Assembly: GCA_963813975.1 (NCBI GenBank)
Contig: CAWFAP010000006.1
Coordinates: forward strand, 1,984,001 to 2,048,000
Origin: RYN-230 sp963813975
Lineage (GTDB): Bacteria; Actinomycetota; Actinomycetes; Streptosporangiales; Streptosporangiaceae
Reading direction: 5' to 3'
Length of the DNA stretch: 64,000 bases
The position numbers were made by a program, and so were the translations under genes. Numbering within the stretch: position 1 is the first letter of the stretch; each line of letters opens with the position of its first letter. Below, one piece after another: positions 35,112-43,704 of the stretch. A model generated the notes under the pieces. That model saw only the letters and a program-made list of their open reading frames with translations. It ran no database searches and was not told the origin of the DNA.

Positions 35112-36337
35112 ACGGGAGCCCAGCTAGTGGGGACACAGCGAATCGGGACACGGTGAGTGAGGGAACTATGAGTCAGGGCACTGTGAACGCGGGCCCGACC
35201 CAGGCAGACGGCACGGTCCGAGAGCCGGCGGGACGGGACCGCCGGGCCACGGCGATCCGGCTGGGACTCCTCGGGGTCCTGCTGGTGATCGCGGCGATCT
35301 TCCCGCTGGTCATCACCAACGCGCTGTACACCCAGTTCGCCGTGGACACCATGATCTACGTGGGCGCCGTGGCGGCCTGGAACCTGTTCTCCGGCTACAC
35401 CGGCTACATCGCGCTCGGCCATGCGGTGTTCTTCGGCACCGGCGCCTACACCGTGGGCCTGCTGACCAAGCAGTGGAAGCTGCCCGGCGGGGATATCTTC
35501 CTGCTCCTGCCGGTGGGCGGGCTGGTAGCCGCGCTGGTCGCGGTCCCGCTCGGGCTGATCGCGCTGCGGGTCCGGCGGCACACGTTCGTCGTGATCACCA
35601 TCGCGTTCTTCTTCATCTTCCAGCTGATGGCGTTCAACCTCAGCTTCACCGGCGGCAACCAGGGCCTGAGCTCACCCTTCTTCCTGTGGTCCGCGACCGA
35701 CTACAACAACCCCTTCTACTACGTCGGCCTGATCATCGCGGTGGGCACCATCACGCTGTCCTGGCTGATCCGGAACTCCCGGTTCGGTCTCCAGCTGCTG
35801 GCCATCCGGGACGACGAGGACCGGGCCCGCGGCCTGGGCGTGCGGACCATGAAGGTGAAGCTCACCGCGTTCGTCATCTCGGGCGGGATCACCGGCATGA
35901 TCGGCGGCCTGTGGTGGTTCTTCATCGGCCAGGCGCTCCCCGAGACCGCCTTCAACCCCATCTTCGACCTGACTGTCGCGCTGATGGCCTTCCTGGGCGG
36001 GTTCGGCACCCTGGCCGGCCCGGTGCTCGGGGCGCTGATCCTCGAGCCGCTCCAGCAGTGGATCGGGATCACCTTCACCAACGGCTACGTCAGCGACATC
36101 GTCCTCGGCGTGCTCTTCCTGGCCGTCATCCTGTTCCTGCCGCGCGGGATCGTGCCGACCGGCGCCGAATTCGTCACCAAATGGCGGGTCGCGCAGGCCC
36201 GCCGGCGCGAGCCAGCCCCGGGCGGATCAGCCCCGCCGGGCAGTCCCGCGGCGGCCAGAACCGGCGCGCCGTCCGCTGGCTCGTCAAGCACGGGCACGTC
36301 AAGCACGGGCACGCCCAGCACGGGAGGTGTGCGATGA
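35108..36337 (+). CDS. livM: Branched-chain amino acid-type ABC permease LivM
   Basis: 409 residues with about ten membrane helices: NALYTQFAVDTMIYVGAVAAW, SGYTGYIALGHAVFFGTGAY, LLAIRDDEDRARGLGVRTMK (EAA loop) and ALMAFLGGFGTLAGPVLGAL. The first 40 residues are polar and poorly conserved, and the C-terminus ends in an STGT-type repeat (SSSTGTSSTGTPSTGG) coded by 15-base repeats. GTG start within the livH stop; its own stop overlaps the livG ATG (ATGA). Confidence 0.92.
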   Translation: MNGSPASGDTANRDTVSEGTMSQGTVNAGPTQADGTVREPAGRDRRATAIRLGLLGVLLVIAAIFPLVITNALYTQFAVDTMIYVGAVAAWNLFSGYTGYIALGHAVFFGTGAYTVGLLTKQWKLPGGDIFLLLPVGGLVAALVAVPLGLIALRVRRHTFVVITIAFFFIFQLMAFNLSFTGGNQGLSSPFFLWSATDYNNPFYYVGLIIAVGTITLSWLIRNSRFGLQLLAIRDDEDRARGLGVRTMKVKLTAFVISGGITGMIGGLWWFFIGQALPETAFNPIFDLTVALMAFLGGFGTLAGPVLGALILEPLQQWIGITFTNGYVSDIVLGVLFLAVILFLPRGIVPTGAEFVTKWRVAQARRREPAPGGSAPPGSPAAARTGAPSAGSSSTGTSSTGTPSTGGVR

Positions 36338-37113
36338 CCGCGCTGCTGCGCACCGACGCGGTGTCCAAGTCCTTCGGCGGTGTCCAGGCCCTGGACGGGG
36401 CCACGATCGAGGTGGACGAGGGCAGCATCGCCGGGCTTATCGGGCCGAACGGCTCGGGCAAGACGACGCTGTTCAACGTGATCACCGGCTACGAGACGGT
36501 GGACCATGGCGACGTCTACCTGGGTGACCAGCGGATCACCAACGCGGCGCCCGACAAGGTGTTCTCGGCCGGGATCGGCCGGACGTTCCAGCTGACCCGG
36601 GTGTTCTCCCGGCTCACGGTCATGGAGAACATGATCGTGGCGGCGCAGCACGCGGAGAAGGGCCAGGGGCGGCTGCGTAACCCGCTGGCCCGGGCCGGAG
36701 GCCCGGCCACCCGGCGCAAGGCCATGGAGCTGCTGGAGTTCACCGGCATCATCGGGCACGCCGGCGCGCTCGCCGAGACCCTGTCCTACGGCCAGCGGAA
36801 GCTGCTGGAGCTGTCCTACGTGCTCATGGCGGACCCGGCCATCGTGTTGCTCGACGAGCCCGCCGGCGGGGTGAACCTGACCCTGATCACGACCATCGCC
36901 GACCGGATCCGCGAGCTGAACCGGCAGGGCACCACGTTCCTCATCGTGGAGCACAACATGGATTTCGTGATGGGACTGTGCGACAAGGTCACGGTCCTGG
37001 ACTACGGCACGGCGGTCGTGAGCGGCCCGCCGGACGTCGTCCGTACCGATCCCCGGGTACTCGACGCCTACCTTGGCACTGCGGAGGATGACGATGACAT
37101 CGCGGTCGGCTGA
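36334..37113 (+). CDS. livG: ABC transporter ATPase LivG
   Basis: 259 residues: Walker A GPNGSGKTT, Q-loop GRTFQLTRVF, signature LSYGQRKLLEL, Walker B IVLLDEPAGGV and switch IVEHNMDFVM, with the long LivG-type insertion between Q-loop and signature (AAQHAEKGQGRLRNPLARAG). The start is translationally coupled to livM. The ORF ends inside the first codons of livF, so the two ATPases are likely made together. Confidence 0.94.
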   Translation: MTALLRTDAVSKSFGGVQALDGATIEVDEGSIAGLIGPNGSGKTTLFNVITGYETVDHGDVYLGDQRITNAAPDKVFSAGIGRTFQLTRVFSRLTVMENMIVAAQHAEKGQGRLRNPLARAGGPATRRKAMELLEFTGIIGHAGALAETLSYGQRKLLELSYVLMADPAIVLLDEPAGGVNLTLITTIADRIRELNRQGTTFLIVEHNMDFVMGLCDKVTVLDYGTAVVSGPPDVVRTDPRVLDAYLGTAEDDDDIAVG

Positions 37114-37993
37114 GCCTGTGACCACCGGCGCCCCCGCCCTCGAGATCCGGGACGTGGTGGCTGGCTACGGCGGTGGCGACGTCCTGCACGGCGTGACCAT
37201 GCAGGTCTACGAGGGCGGCATCACCTGCGTCGTGGGGCCCAACGGTGCCGGCAAGTCAACCCTGCTCGGCACCATCAGCGGGCTGCTGAACCCGCGGCTC
37301 GGCCAGGTCAGCCTGCGCGGTGAGCGGCTGTCCGGGAAGTCTCCCCGCCAGGTCCTGGACATGGGCGTGGTGCTGGTGCCGCAGAACCACAGCCTGTTCC
37401 GCGAGATGACGGTGCGCGAGAACATCGTGCTCGGCGGCTACATCCTGCGCCAGCGCGGGCTCGCCGACCGCAGGCTGGACTCGGTGCTGGAGATGTTTCC
37501 CCAGGTTACCGACTGGCTGCCCAAGAAGGCCGGCAGCCTGTCCGGCGGCCAGCAGCGCCTGGTGGAGTTCGCCCGGTGCCTGATGCTCGACCCGAGCCTG
37601 GTCATATTGGACGAGCCGTCCATGGGCCTGTCGCCCAAGGTGCTGAAGTCGGTGTTCGACGCGGTCCGGATGATGCACAAGCAGGGCAAGACCATCTTGC
37701 TGGTGGAGCAGAACGCGCGGGCCGGGCTCCGGCTGTCCACGCACGGGGTGGTCCTGGAGAACGGGCGGGTCCGGCTGGCCGGCTCGGGTCACGAGGTCCT
37801 GCACCACCCGGAGATCGGCGCCCTGTACCTGGGCGGGGCCGTGACCGCCCCGCCCGGCTCCGGGACGCCCGCCACAGACGCCCCGGCCGCAGTGCCGGAC
37901 ACCGGGGCCGCCGCGCCAGATGCCGGGGTCGCCGCGCCAGATGCCGGGGTCGCCGGGAGTGAATCGGCGGCGAACGGCACCGCACCCCGTTGA
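37094..37993 (+). CDS. livF: ABC transporter ATPase LivF
   Basis: 299 residues: Walker A GPNGAGKST, Q-loop VPQNHSLFREMTVRENIVLG, signature LSGGQQRLVEFARCLM, Walker B VILDEPSMGLSP, switch LLVEQNARAGL. I prefer ATG 37094 because GCGGAGG then sits six bases upstream; ATG 37088 would sit on that site. A 50-residue Ala/Pro/Asp tail with APDAGVA repeats follows the ABC domain and is unusual for LivF. The stop overlaps a TTG start (TTGA). Confidence 0.93.
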   Translation: MTSRSAEPVTTGAPALEIRDVVAGYGGGDVLHGVTMQVYEGGITCVVGPNGAGKSTLLGTISGLLNPRLGQVSLRGERLSGKSPRQVLDMGVVLVPQNHSLFREMTVRENIVLGGYILRQRGLADRRLDSVLEMFPQVTDWLPKKAGSLSGGQQRLVEFARCLMLDPSLVILDEPSMGLSPKVLKSVFDAVRMMHKQGKTILLVEQNARAGLRLSTHGVVLENGRVRLAGSGHEVLHHPEIGALYLGGAVTAPPGSGTPATDAPAAVPDTGAAAPDAGVAAPDAGVAGSESAANGTAPR

Positions 37994-38976
37994 TCATCGA
38001 CTCGCACTGCCACGTCATCGTCCCGGAGATGACGGCGCGCAGCGTGCCCGAGGCCTGGCGGCCGTCGCTGCGCACCGAGGACGGCCACCGCCTGGTCGGG
38101 TTCCGCGGCCGCGAACTGACCTCGGCGGTCGGCGAGTTCAGCGACGTCGCGGTGATGCTCGGCGACGCCGCCACCACCGGGATTGACCACCTGCTGCTGT
38201 CCCCGTGGATCAACCTGGTCCCGGTGGACGCCGGGCCGGACGAGGCCCGGCTGGTCTGCCAGGTGCAGAACGAGGCGCTGGCCCGGCTGGTGGCTGCTCA
38301 CCCGGGGCGGCTCAGCGCGCTGGGGGCGGTCCCGGTGCAGGACCCGGGCCTGGCCGGGAAGGAACTGGCGGACCTGATGACCGTGCCGGGCCTGCACGGC
38401 GTGGAGATCCCGTCCAGCGTGGGCGGCCGCTACCTCGGCGACGACTTCCTCCTGCCGTTCTGGGAGGCGGCCGCGGAGTCCGGTGCGCTGGTGTTCATCC
38501 ACCCCTCCACCCGGGGCTTCGGGATCCCGGCCCTGGACGGCTACTACCTGTGGAACTCGGTCGGCAACCCGCTGGAGACCGCGATCACCGCGGCGCACAT
38601 CGCCGTGGCGGGGGTGCTGGAGCGATTCCCGGGGCTGCGGATCCTGCTCGCGCACGGCGGCGGCGCGCTGCCGGTGCTGCGCGGGCGGCTGCGCCGCGCC
38701 CACGGCATCCGGGCCGAGGCCGCGGCGCGCCTCCGCCAGGGCCCCGACCAGTCGCTGCGCCGGTTCCACTACGACACGGTCACCCACGACGCGGGCCTGC
38801 TGGCCGACCTGGTCCAGTACGCCGGCCCGGGGCAGGTGCTGCTCGGCTCGGACCGGCCCTTCGACATGGGCACTGACCATCCCGTCGACGAGGTGCGCGC
38901 GCTGGGGCTGGGCGCCGGCGAAGATCTCATCCTGGGCGGGAACGCCGGGCGCCTGCTGGGCCTGGCCCGTGACTGA
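37990..38976 (+). CDS. Amidohydrolase-2 (ACMSD-like) metal-dependent hydrolase or decarboxylase
   Basis: 328 residues with the amidohydrolase-2/TIM-barrel pattern: IIDSHCHVIVPE (metal His-x-His), LLLSPWINLVP, GVEIPSSVGGRYLGDDF, VFIHPSTRGFG (His), ILLAHGGGALP (His) and VLLGSDRPFDMG (Asp). Relatives include ACMS decarboxylase and related carboxylic-acid decarboxylases and hydrolases. TTG start overlapping the livF stop by four bases, so it is part of the import operon and likely acts on the imported compound or a product of it. Confidence 0.85.
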   Translation: MIIDSHCHVIVPEMTARSVPEAWRPSLRTEDGHRLVGFRGRELTSAVGEFSDVAVMLGDAATTGIDHLLLSPWINLVPVDAGPDEARLVCQVQNEALARLVAAHPGRLSALGAVPVQDPGLAGKELADLMTVPGLHGVEIPSSVGGRYLGDDFLLPFWEAAAESGALVFIHPSTRGFGIPALDGYYLWNSVGNPLETAITAAHIAVAGVLERFPGLRILLAHGGGALPVLRGRLRRAHGIRAEAAARLRQGPDQSLRRFHYDTVTHDAGLLADLVQYAGPGQVLLGSDRPFDMGTDHPVDEVRALGLGAGEDLILGGNAGRLLGLARD

Positions 38977-39100
38977 GCCCGGGCGTGAGCCGGGTGCGGG
39001 AAAGCCCGGCGGGACAGGCACCTCGACGGGCTGCAGGTCTTCAGGTACGGTCAAGCCCGTCCGCTTCGCGCCGGCCTCAGAACCCACCCGGAGGACAGGC

Positions 39101-40114
39101 ATGGACTACACCAAGGCCGAGGCCAAGCAGGCGGCCCGCGAGACCTTCTCCGGGCTGTGGGCCGCGACCACCACGCCGTTCGACAGCAGCGGGGCGCTGG
39201 ACGCTGACGCGCTGCGCCGCGACCTGGACCGGCTGACCGGCAGCCTGGGGGTCGACGGCATCTTCTGCGGCGGGGTGATGGGCGAGTTCTGGTCGCTGGC
39301 CGGAAGCGAGCGGCGTCGCCTGGTCGAGATCACGGTGGACAGCACGCGGGGCAGGTGCCCGGTGATCGCGCATACCGGCCACACGTCGGCGCGCCAGGCC
39401 CTGGAGCTGACCCGGCACGCGCAGAAGGCCGGAGCCGACTTCGCGGTGCTGATCAACCCCTACTACCCGCCCGCCTCGGATGAGGGCCTGTACCAGTGGT
39501 TCGAGACCGTCTGCGCGGGCGTGGACATCGGTGTCTGGCTGTTCGATACGGCCTTCTCGGGCGTGTCCCTGTCGCTGGAGCTGATCGAGCGGCTGGCCGC
39601 GATCGAGAACATCTGCGGGATCAAGGTCGGCCGCGACCACGCCCGCTACCTGGAGGTACTGGACCGGGTCGGCGGCCAGATCCTGGTCTGCGAGCCCAAC
39701 GAGGGCACCTGGCTGGAGAACATCCGCGATCACGGCCAGCGGGTCTTCATGTCCTCGGCCGCGCCCTACCTGTACCAGACGCCCCAGTGGCGGCCGATGC
39801 GCGACTACACCGCGCTCGCGCTCAGCGGTGATGTCACCGCCGCGGCCCAGCTGGCGGCGACCCTCGACCCGGTGCGGGCGCTGGCGGCGAAGTGGCTGCA
39901 CGGCAAGACCCGGCGGTTCGACACCATCGCCTCCATCAAGGCGTGGGCCGGCCTGGTCGGGATGTCCGGCGGGCCAGTCCGGCCGCCGCTGCTCCCGCAC
40001 ACCCGGGCCGAGCTGAACGAGCTCGAGGCCGACCTGGACGCGGTGGGGCTGCTGCCCGGGACCGGGCCCTCACGCCGGGTCACCAGCAACGGTCACCGCC
40101 CGACCGTCGCCTGA
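39101..40114 (+). CDS. DapA-family (dihydrodipicolinate synthase-like) aldolase/lyase
   Basis: 337 residues of the class I pyruvate-dependent TIM-barrel family: GGVMGEFWSLAGSERRRLVE, AGADFAVLINPYYPPASDEG and the Schiff-base Lys in GIKVGRDHARY (about K175). The family's YNxP motif is replaced by FDTA (about residues 148-151) and the GTTGE motif reads GGVMGE, so it is not a lysine-biosynthesis DapA. It more likely cleaves or forms a 2-keto acid in a catabolic pathway with the upstream genes. GGAGGAC lies before the ATG. The 3' end overlaps the convergent FAD gene by 45 bases. Confidence 0.87.
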   Translation: MDYTKAEAKQAARETFSGLWAATTTPFDSSGALDADALRRDLDRLTGSLGVDGIFCGGVMGEFWSLAGSERRRLVEITVDSTRGRCPVIAHTGHTSARQALELTRHAQKAGADFAVLINPYYPPASDEGLYQWFETVCAGVDIGVWLFDTAFSGVSLSLELIERLAAIENICGIKVGRDHARYLEVLDRVGGQILVCEPNEGTWLENIRDHGQRVFMSSAAPYLYQTPQWRPMRDYTALALSGDVTAAAQLAATLDPVRALAAKWLHGKTRRFDTIASIKAWAGLVGMSGGPVRPPLLPHTRAELNELEADLDAVGLLPGTGPSRRVTSNGHRPTVA

Positions 40115-41695
40115 CGGGGCACTCATGATCGCGGCCGGGTCGTGGCCGAGATCCTGCAGCAGCACCACCGCGGCGTTCCGGCCGGGGGCCCCGGTGATGG
40201 ACCCGCCGGGGTGCGTGGTCCCGCCGGTCTGGTAGAGCCCCGGGATCGGCATCCGGTGCGAGGCCCACCCCGGGGCCGGGCGCAGCGCCCCGCTGAAGGC
40301 CGGGCCGCGGTTGCCGCCGTGGAATGCGCCGTGGATCATGTGCGGGTTGAGTTCCTCGATGTCGGCGGGGGACTTGACCAGGCTGGCCAGGATCACGTCG
40401 TCGGTGAAGCCCGGCGCGACCCGGCGCAGCCGCTCCAGCGTCCGGCGGGAGTGCTCGTGCTTGACCGTCTCCCAGCCGCCCGCATCCTCCGGCAGCTCGT
40501 AGACCTGCGGGCTGAGCAGTTTCACGGTGTGCTGGCCGGACGGCGCACGGCCCGGATCCACCAGGGTGGGGGTAGCCACCAGCAGCCACGCCGGCTCGGG
40601 CATGAACCGCCCGGCGCGCAGGTCGGCGCCCATCTGGATGACGTCCTCGGGCCAGCCTGCCAGGCCCGCCGACACGGCGGTCCGCGGGCCGTCCGGGGTC
40701 AGGAATTCCGGCGGCGCGGTCGTGGCGTAGTACGTGGCGAACCCGGGCACGCCCACGTCGTAGGTGTCGATCCCGTAGTGGAATTCCTCGGGCCAGGAGT
40801 CCGCCGGGGCCATGTCCCGCAGGTGCTTGACGTGGATCGTGGAAACCACCGCGGTGCCGGCCCGGTACCGCGTGCCGTCCTCGGTCTCCACCCCGGCGCA
40901 GCGGCCGTCCTCCAGCAGCAGCCGGGTTACCCGCTGATCGCAGATCACGGTGCCGCCGTGGTCGGCCAGGTAGCCGGTGAGCGCGGCGGTCAGCTGCCCA
41001 GACCCCCCGATCGGGATGGACCAGCTGCGCTGCTGGCGGCCGAACGTCTGGGCGTAGGGCAGCACCCCGGAGCCGGGCTCGTCGGCGGGCTGGAAGACCT
41101 GGAACGCCATCCACAGCAAGAACGCCTGGATGTGCCGGCTCTCGAACTCGTGCCGCACCACCTGCACCGCGGACAGCTGCCGCCGCCGGGCCCAGATCTT
41201 CCCCTGGGGATGATCGGCGAGCCTCTGCTCCAGCGACGGCCCGAACCCCACCGGGGTGAACTGGGCCTGGCTGAAGATGTGCTTGACCTGGTCGTACTCG
41301 TCGAGCAGGCGGAGGTAGGCGGCCGCGTCGGCCTTGGAGAACCGGGCCACCTCCTCGGCCGTCTGGTCCCGGTCCAGCCACATGGTGAACTGCTCGCCGT
41401 CCGGGAACGCGACGTGCTCCACCGGGTCGGGCTCCGCGTACCGCAGGCCGTAGTGGGCGGTCAGGCCGAGCTCATCCTGGCTCAGCGCGGGGTTGACCCG
41501 GATCATCGTGTGGCCGGTGGCGCAGGTGTCGATGCCGAACCCGGGCAGCAGCAGTTCTTCGGTGGCGGCCCCGCCGCCGGGAATGGGCCGGGCGTCCAGG
41601 ACCAGGCACCGGTAGCCGGCCTTGGCCAGGTAGCACGCGGTCAGCAGGCTGTTGTGCCCGGCTCCCGCCACCACGATGTCGGCGTCGTAGGTCAT
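40070..41695 (-). CDS. FAD-dependent oxidoreductase (phytoene-desaturase-like)
   Basis: 541 residues: N-terminal FAD Rossmann motif (DIVVAGAGHNSLLTACYLAKAG, LVLDARPIPGGGAATEE), then SIPIGGSGQLTAALTGYLADHGG, TAVVSTIHVKHLRDM and C-terminal YQTGGTTHPGGSITGAPGRN. This is the CrtI/NAD(P)-binding amine-oxidase superfamily, with many actinobacterial members outside carotenoid synthesis. No carotenoid genes are near, so the substrate is open. ATG 41695 is the domain start. A promoter and perfect LacI-like site lie upstream, tying it to the neighbouring operon. Confidence 0.85.
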   Translation of the reverse strand: MTYDADIVVAGAGHNSLLTACYLAKAGYRCLVLDARPIPGGGAATEELLLPGFGIDTCATGHTMIRVNPALSQDELGLTAHYGLRYAEPDPVEHVAFPDGEQFTMWLDRDQTAEEVARFSKADAAAYLRLLDEYDQVKHIFSQAQFTPVGFGPSLEQRLADHPQGKIWARRRQLSAVQVVRHEFESRHIQAFLLWMAFQVFQPADEPGSGVLPYAQTFGRQQRSWSIPIGGSGQLTAALTGYLADHGGTVICDQRVTRLLLEDGRCAGVETEDGTRYRAGTAVVSTIHVKHLRDMAPADSWPEEFHYGIDTYDVGVPGFATYYATTAPPEFLTPDGPRTAVSAGLAGWPEDVIQMGADLRAGRFMPEPAWLLVATPTLVDPGRAPSGQHTVKLLSPQVYELPEDAGGWETVKHEHSRRTLERLRRVAPGFTDDVILASLVKSPADIEELNPHMIHGAFHGGNRGPAFSGALRPAPGWASHRMPIPGLYQTGGTTHPGGSITGAPGRNAAVVLLQDLGHDPAAIMSAPSGDGRAVTVAGDPA

Positions 41696-41769
41696 CCTCG
41701 GCCCTGCCTTTCTCAAACGGCCTGCCCGCGCGGCTGCCTCCGCACGCGCCTCGCGGCGGCCGGCTTGTC

Positions 41770-41823
41770 TGCAAACCATTGCATACGGCTGTGATCCTGA
41801 CATCTTGAGCGGCCCGGCGGCAA
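41770..41823 (-). promoter_or_regulatory. Promoter and perfect LacI-like operator of the FAD oxidoreductase gene
   Basis: On the minus strand TTGCCG (41818-41823) and CAGGAT (41794-41799) are separated by 18 bases. The inverted repeat TGCAA-ACCA-TTGCA (41770-41783) lies just after the predicted +1. It shares TGCAAACNATTG with the site before the dehydrogenase operon. Confidence 0.55.
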
Positions 41824-41986
41824 GGGGGTGGGTTTGCTTTGTGTCTCCGGGACCCCCGCCCACCCCCCCCGTCCCCTTCCCTGAGCCTCGGCCGGAGCCC
41901 CTGGTGCTCCGGTTCTGATCTCACTCCCGCGGGGTGACGCACCGCGGCCTGCGGCATACCGTCCGGGAAAGATCAAGGAGGCATTC

Positions 41987-42535
41987 ATGGCGCATCCGGA
42001 CACCCTGTATGTGCTGGCAGCGGCCTATGACGAGCCGGCCGACGCCGTCGAAGACTACGAGGCCGTCAAGGCGCTGTACTACGCGGTGAAGACGTCGCAT
42101 GACTTCGACGCCGCCGTCATCGCCAAGGACGACGCGGGCAAGGTCAGCATCGTCAAGAAGCACGAGCAGCCGACCCGGCACGGCGCCGCCGTGGGACTCG
42201 GCTGGGGCCTGGCCGCTGGTGTCGCCGCGGCCCTGTTCCCGCCGGTCGGCATCCTGGGCGCGCTCGCGCTCGGCGCGGGCGGTGGCGCCGCGATCGGGGC
42301 CGTGACCGGCCACGCCAGCGGCGGCATGAGCCGGTCCGACCTCAAGGAGCTGGGCGAGACGCTCGACGCGGGCACAGCCGGGCTCATCGTGGTCTACGAG
42401 GCCAACCTGGCCGAGCAGGTGACAGCCAACATCAAGGCGGCCAGCAAGCTGATCTCCAAGGCGACCGACATGGCCGCCGACCAGCTCGCGGCGGACATGA
42501 AGCAGGCGGACCAGGCCGTCGCGGCCGGCGGCTGA
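41987..42535 (+). CDS. DUF1269-like membrane protein
   Basis: 182 residues: an N-terminal soluble part (MAHPDTLYVLAAAYDEPADA, VIAKDDAGKVSIVKKHEQPT), a hydrophobic Gly/Ala-rich hairpin (GLGWGLAAGVAAALFPPVGI, GALALGAGGGAAIGAVTGHA) and a helical C-terminus (LKELGETLDAGTAGLIVVYE). This matches the DUF1269/TIGR-type family of small stress-associated membrane proteins. The function is unknown. AAGGAGG precedes the ATG. No operon partner. Confidence 0.8.
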   Translation: MAHPDTLYVLAAAYDEPADAVEDYEAVKALYYAVKTSHDFDAAVIAKDDAGKVSIVKKHEQPTRHGAAVGLGWGLAAGVAAALFPPVGILGALALGAGGGAAIGAVTGHASGGMSRSDLKELGETLDAGTAGLIVVYEANLAEQVTANIKAASKLISKATDMAADQLAADMKQADQAVAAGG

Positions 42536-42560
42536 CCGCCGGGTCCGGGCTGTGGGATGG

Positions 42561-43643
42561 CTAGGCCCGGTCGAAGGTGAGGACGGCCTGCAGTTCGTGC
42601 CGGCGCCGCGCGGCCAGGTCCGTGAGGAGTGCGGGTGCGTCCGCGAAGGGGACCACGGCCGTCACCAGATGCTCCCGGATCGCCGCGCCCTCCGCCCGCA
42701 GGAGGTCGATGGTCTCAGCGGAGAGCCGCTCGCGGTCCCAGGCCGGGGCCAGGCCCCGCGGCACCCGGCCGATCTGGGCGCACCGTATCCCCAGCCCGTT
42801 GTGGTGGAACTCCGCACCGAGCCTCAGCTCGGCAGCTCCCTCCTGATAGAAGGCCAGATCGATGACGGTTGCCTGCGGGCGGGCTACCCGCAGCGCCAGG
42901 TGCAGGGCGGCGGCCTGCCCGCGGCACTGGAACACCACGTCCGCCCCCCGGTCGCCCGGGGCGTGCCGCCATCGAGTCTTCAGGATAGCGGCCACGTCCC
43001 CCGGTCCTTTCGGATCAAGCGACTCCAGGCCCAGGGCGTGCGCCAAGGCGCGGCGCTGCGGAGTTGGGTCGAGCAGGACCACGGAAGCGGCGCCGTGCCG
43101 GCGGCTCAGCAAAGCCGTCAGCAGGGCCACCACCCCGGCGCCGATCACCACGACCCGCCTGCCGCGCACGCCGTCGCCGAGCGAGCGCACGCCGGGCCCG
43201 TGCCCGTCCGCGGCAGCGTGCAGCAGCCCGTTGGCACAGATTGGCCCCATGTGCGCGACGTAGATGCCGAGCAGGGGATCCAGATCCGCTGGCAGCGGGA
43301 TCACCCGGTCTGCGATTGGGTCGCCGACATACCCGGTGCGGTGACCGTAGGTCATCGCCACGGTGTCACCCACCCCGACCACGGGCGTCCGGGACTCCGA
43401 GACCGTGCCCACCTCCATGTATCCCAGCCGCGTGATCGGATAGCCGGCGTCCGGATCGCCAGGCATGAAGAGGCCGAGGCCCGCGTCCCAGCGCTCGGCC
43501 AAGAACGGGTTCGTGCCCTTCACGTAGCTCAATTCGGTGCCGGCCGAGATCCCGCTGAACCGCGTCGTTACCCGGAACGCGCCCGCTAGCACCGGTGTGC
43601 GCGGCTCCTCGCGCACCGTGACCCGGCCGGGGCCCTCCACCAC
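42561..43643 (-). CDS. MDR-family (zinc-type alcohol) dehydrogenase lacking the catalytic Cys motif
   Basis: 360 residues with GroES-like N-terminal and Rossmann C-terminal parts (VVVIGAGVVALLTALLSRRHGA, VVLLDPTPQRRALAHALGL). The usual CGxCxxD motif reads SGISAGTELSYVKG, so the catalytic zinc ligand is absent, as in BchC-like and some polysaccharide-linked MDR proteins. The annotated GTG start is doubtful: an ATG at 43708 overlaps the stop of the upstream gene (ATGA) and its frame (MTEARAAGAGATAPA) joins this one if a single base is restored near 43665. Likely operon with the Gfo/Idh/MocA gene. Confidence 0.8.
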   Translation of the reverse strand: MVEGPGRVTVREEPRTPVLAGAFRVTTRFSGISAGTELSYVKGTNPFLAERWDAGLGLFMPGDPDAGYPITRLGYMEVGTVSESRTPVVGVGDTVAMTYGHRTGYVGDPIADRVIPLPADLDPLLGIYVAHMGPICANGLLHAAADGHGPGVRSLGDGVRGRRVVVIGAGVVALLTALLSRRHGAASVVLLDPTPQRRALAHALGLESLDPKGPGDVAAILKTRWRHAPGDRGADVVFQCRGQAAALHLALRVARPQATVIDLAFYQEGAAELRLGAEFHHNGLGIRCAQIGRVPRGLAPAWDRERLSAETIDLLRAEGAAIREHLVTAVVPFADAPALLTDLAARRRHELQAVLTFDRA

Positions 43644-43704
43644 AATGGTGCGATCGGCCTGCTCGCCGGGGCGGTGGCGCCGGCTCCGGCGGCCCGGGCT
43701 TCAG

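Noticed and set aside
40070..41863. Carotenoid biosynthesis from the phytoene-desaturase-like gene
   Set aside because: No crtB, crtE or other carotenoid genes are near and the context is a transport/catabolic operon.
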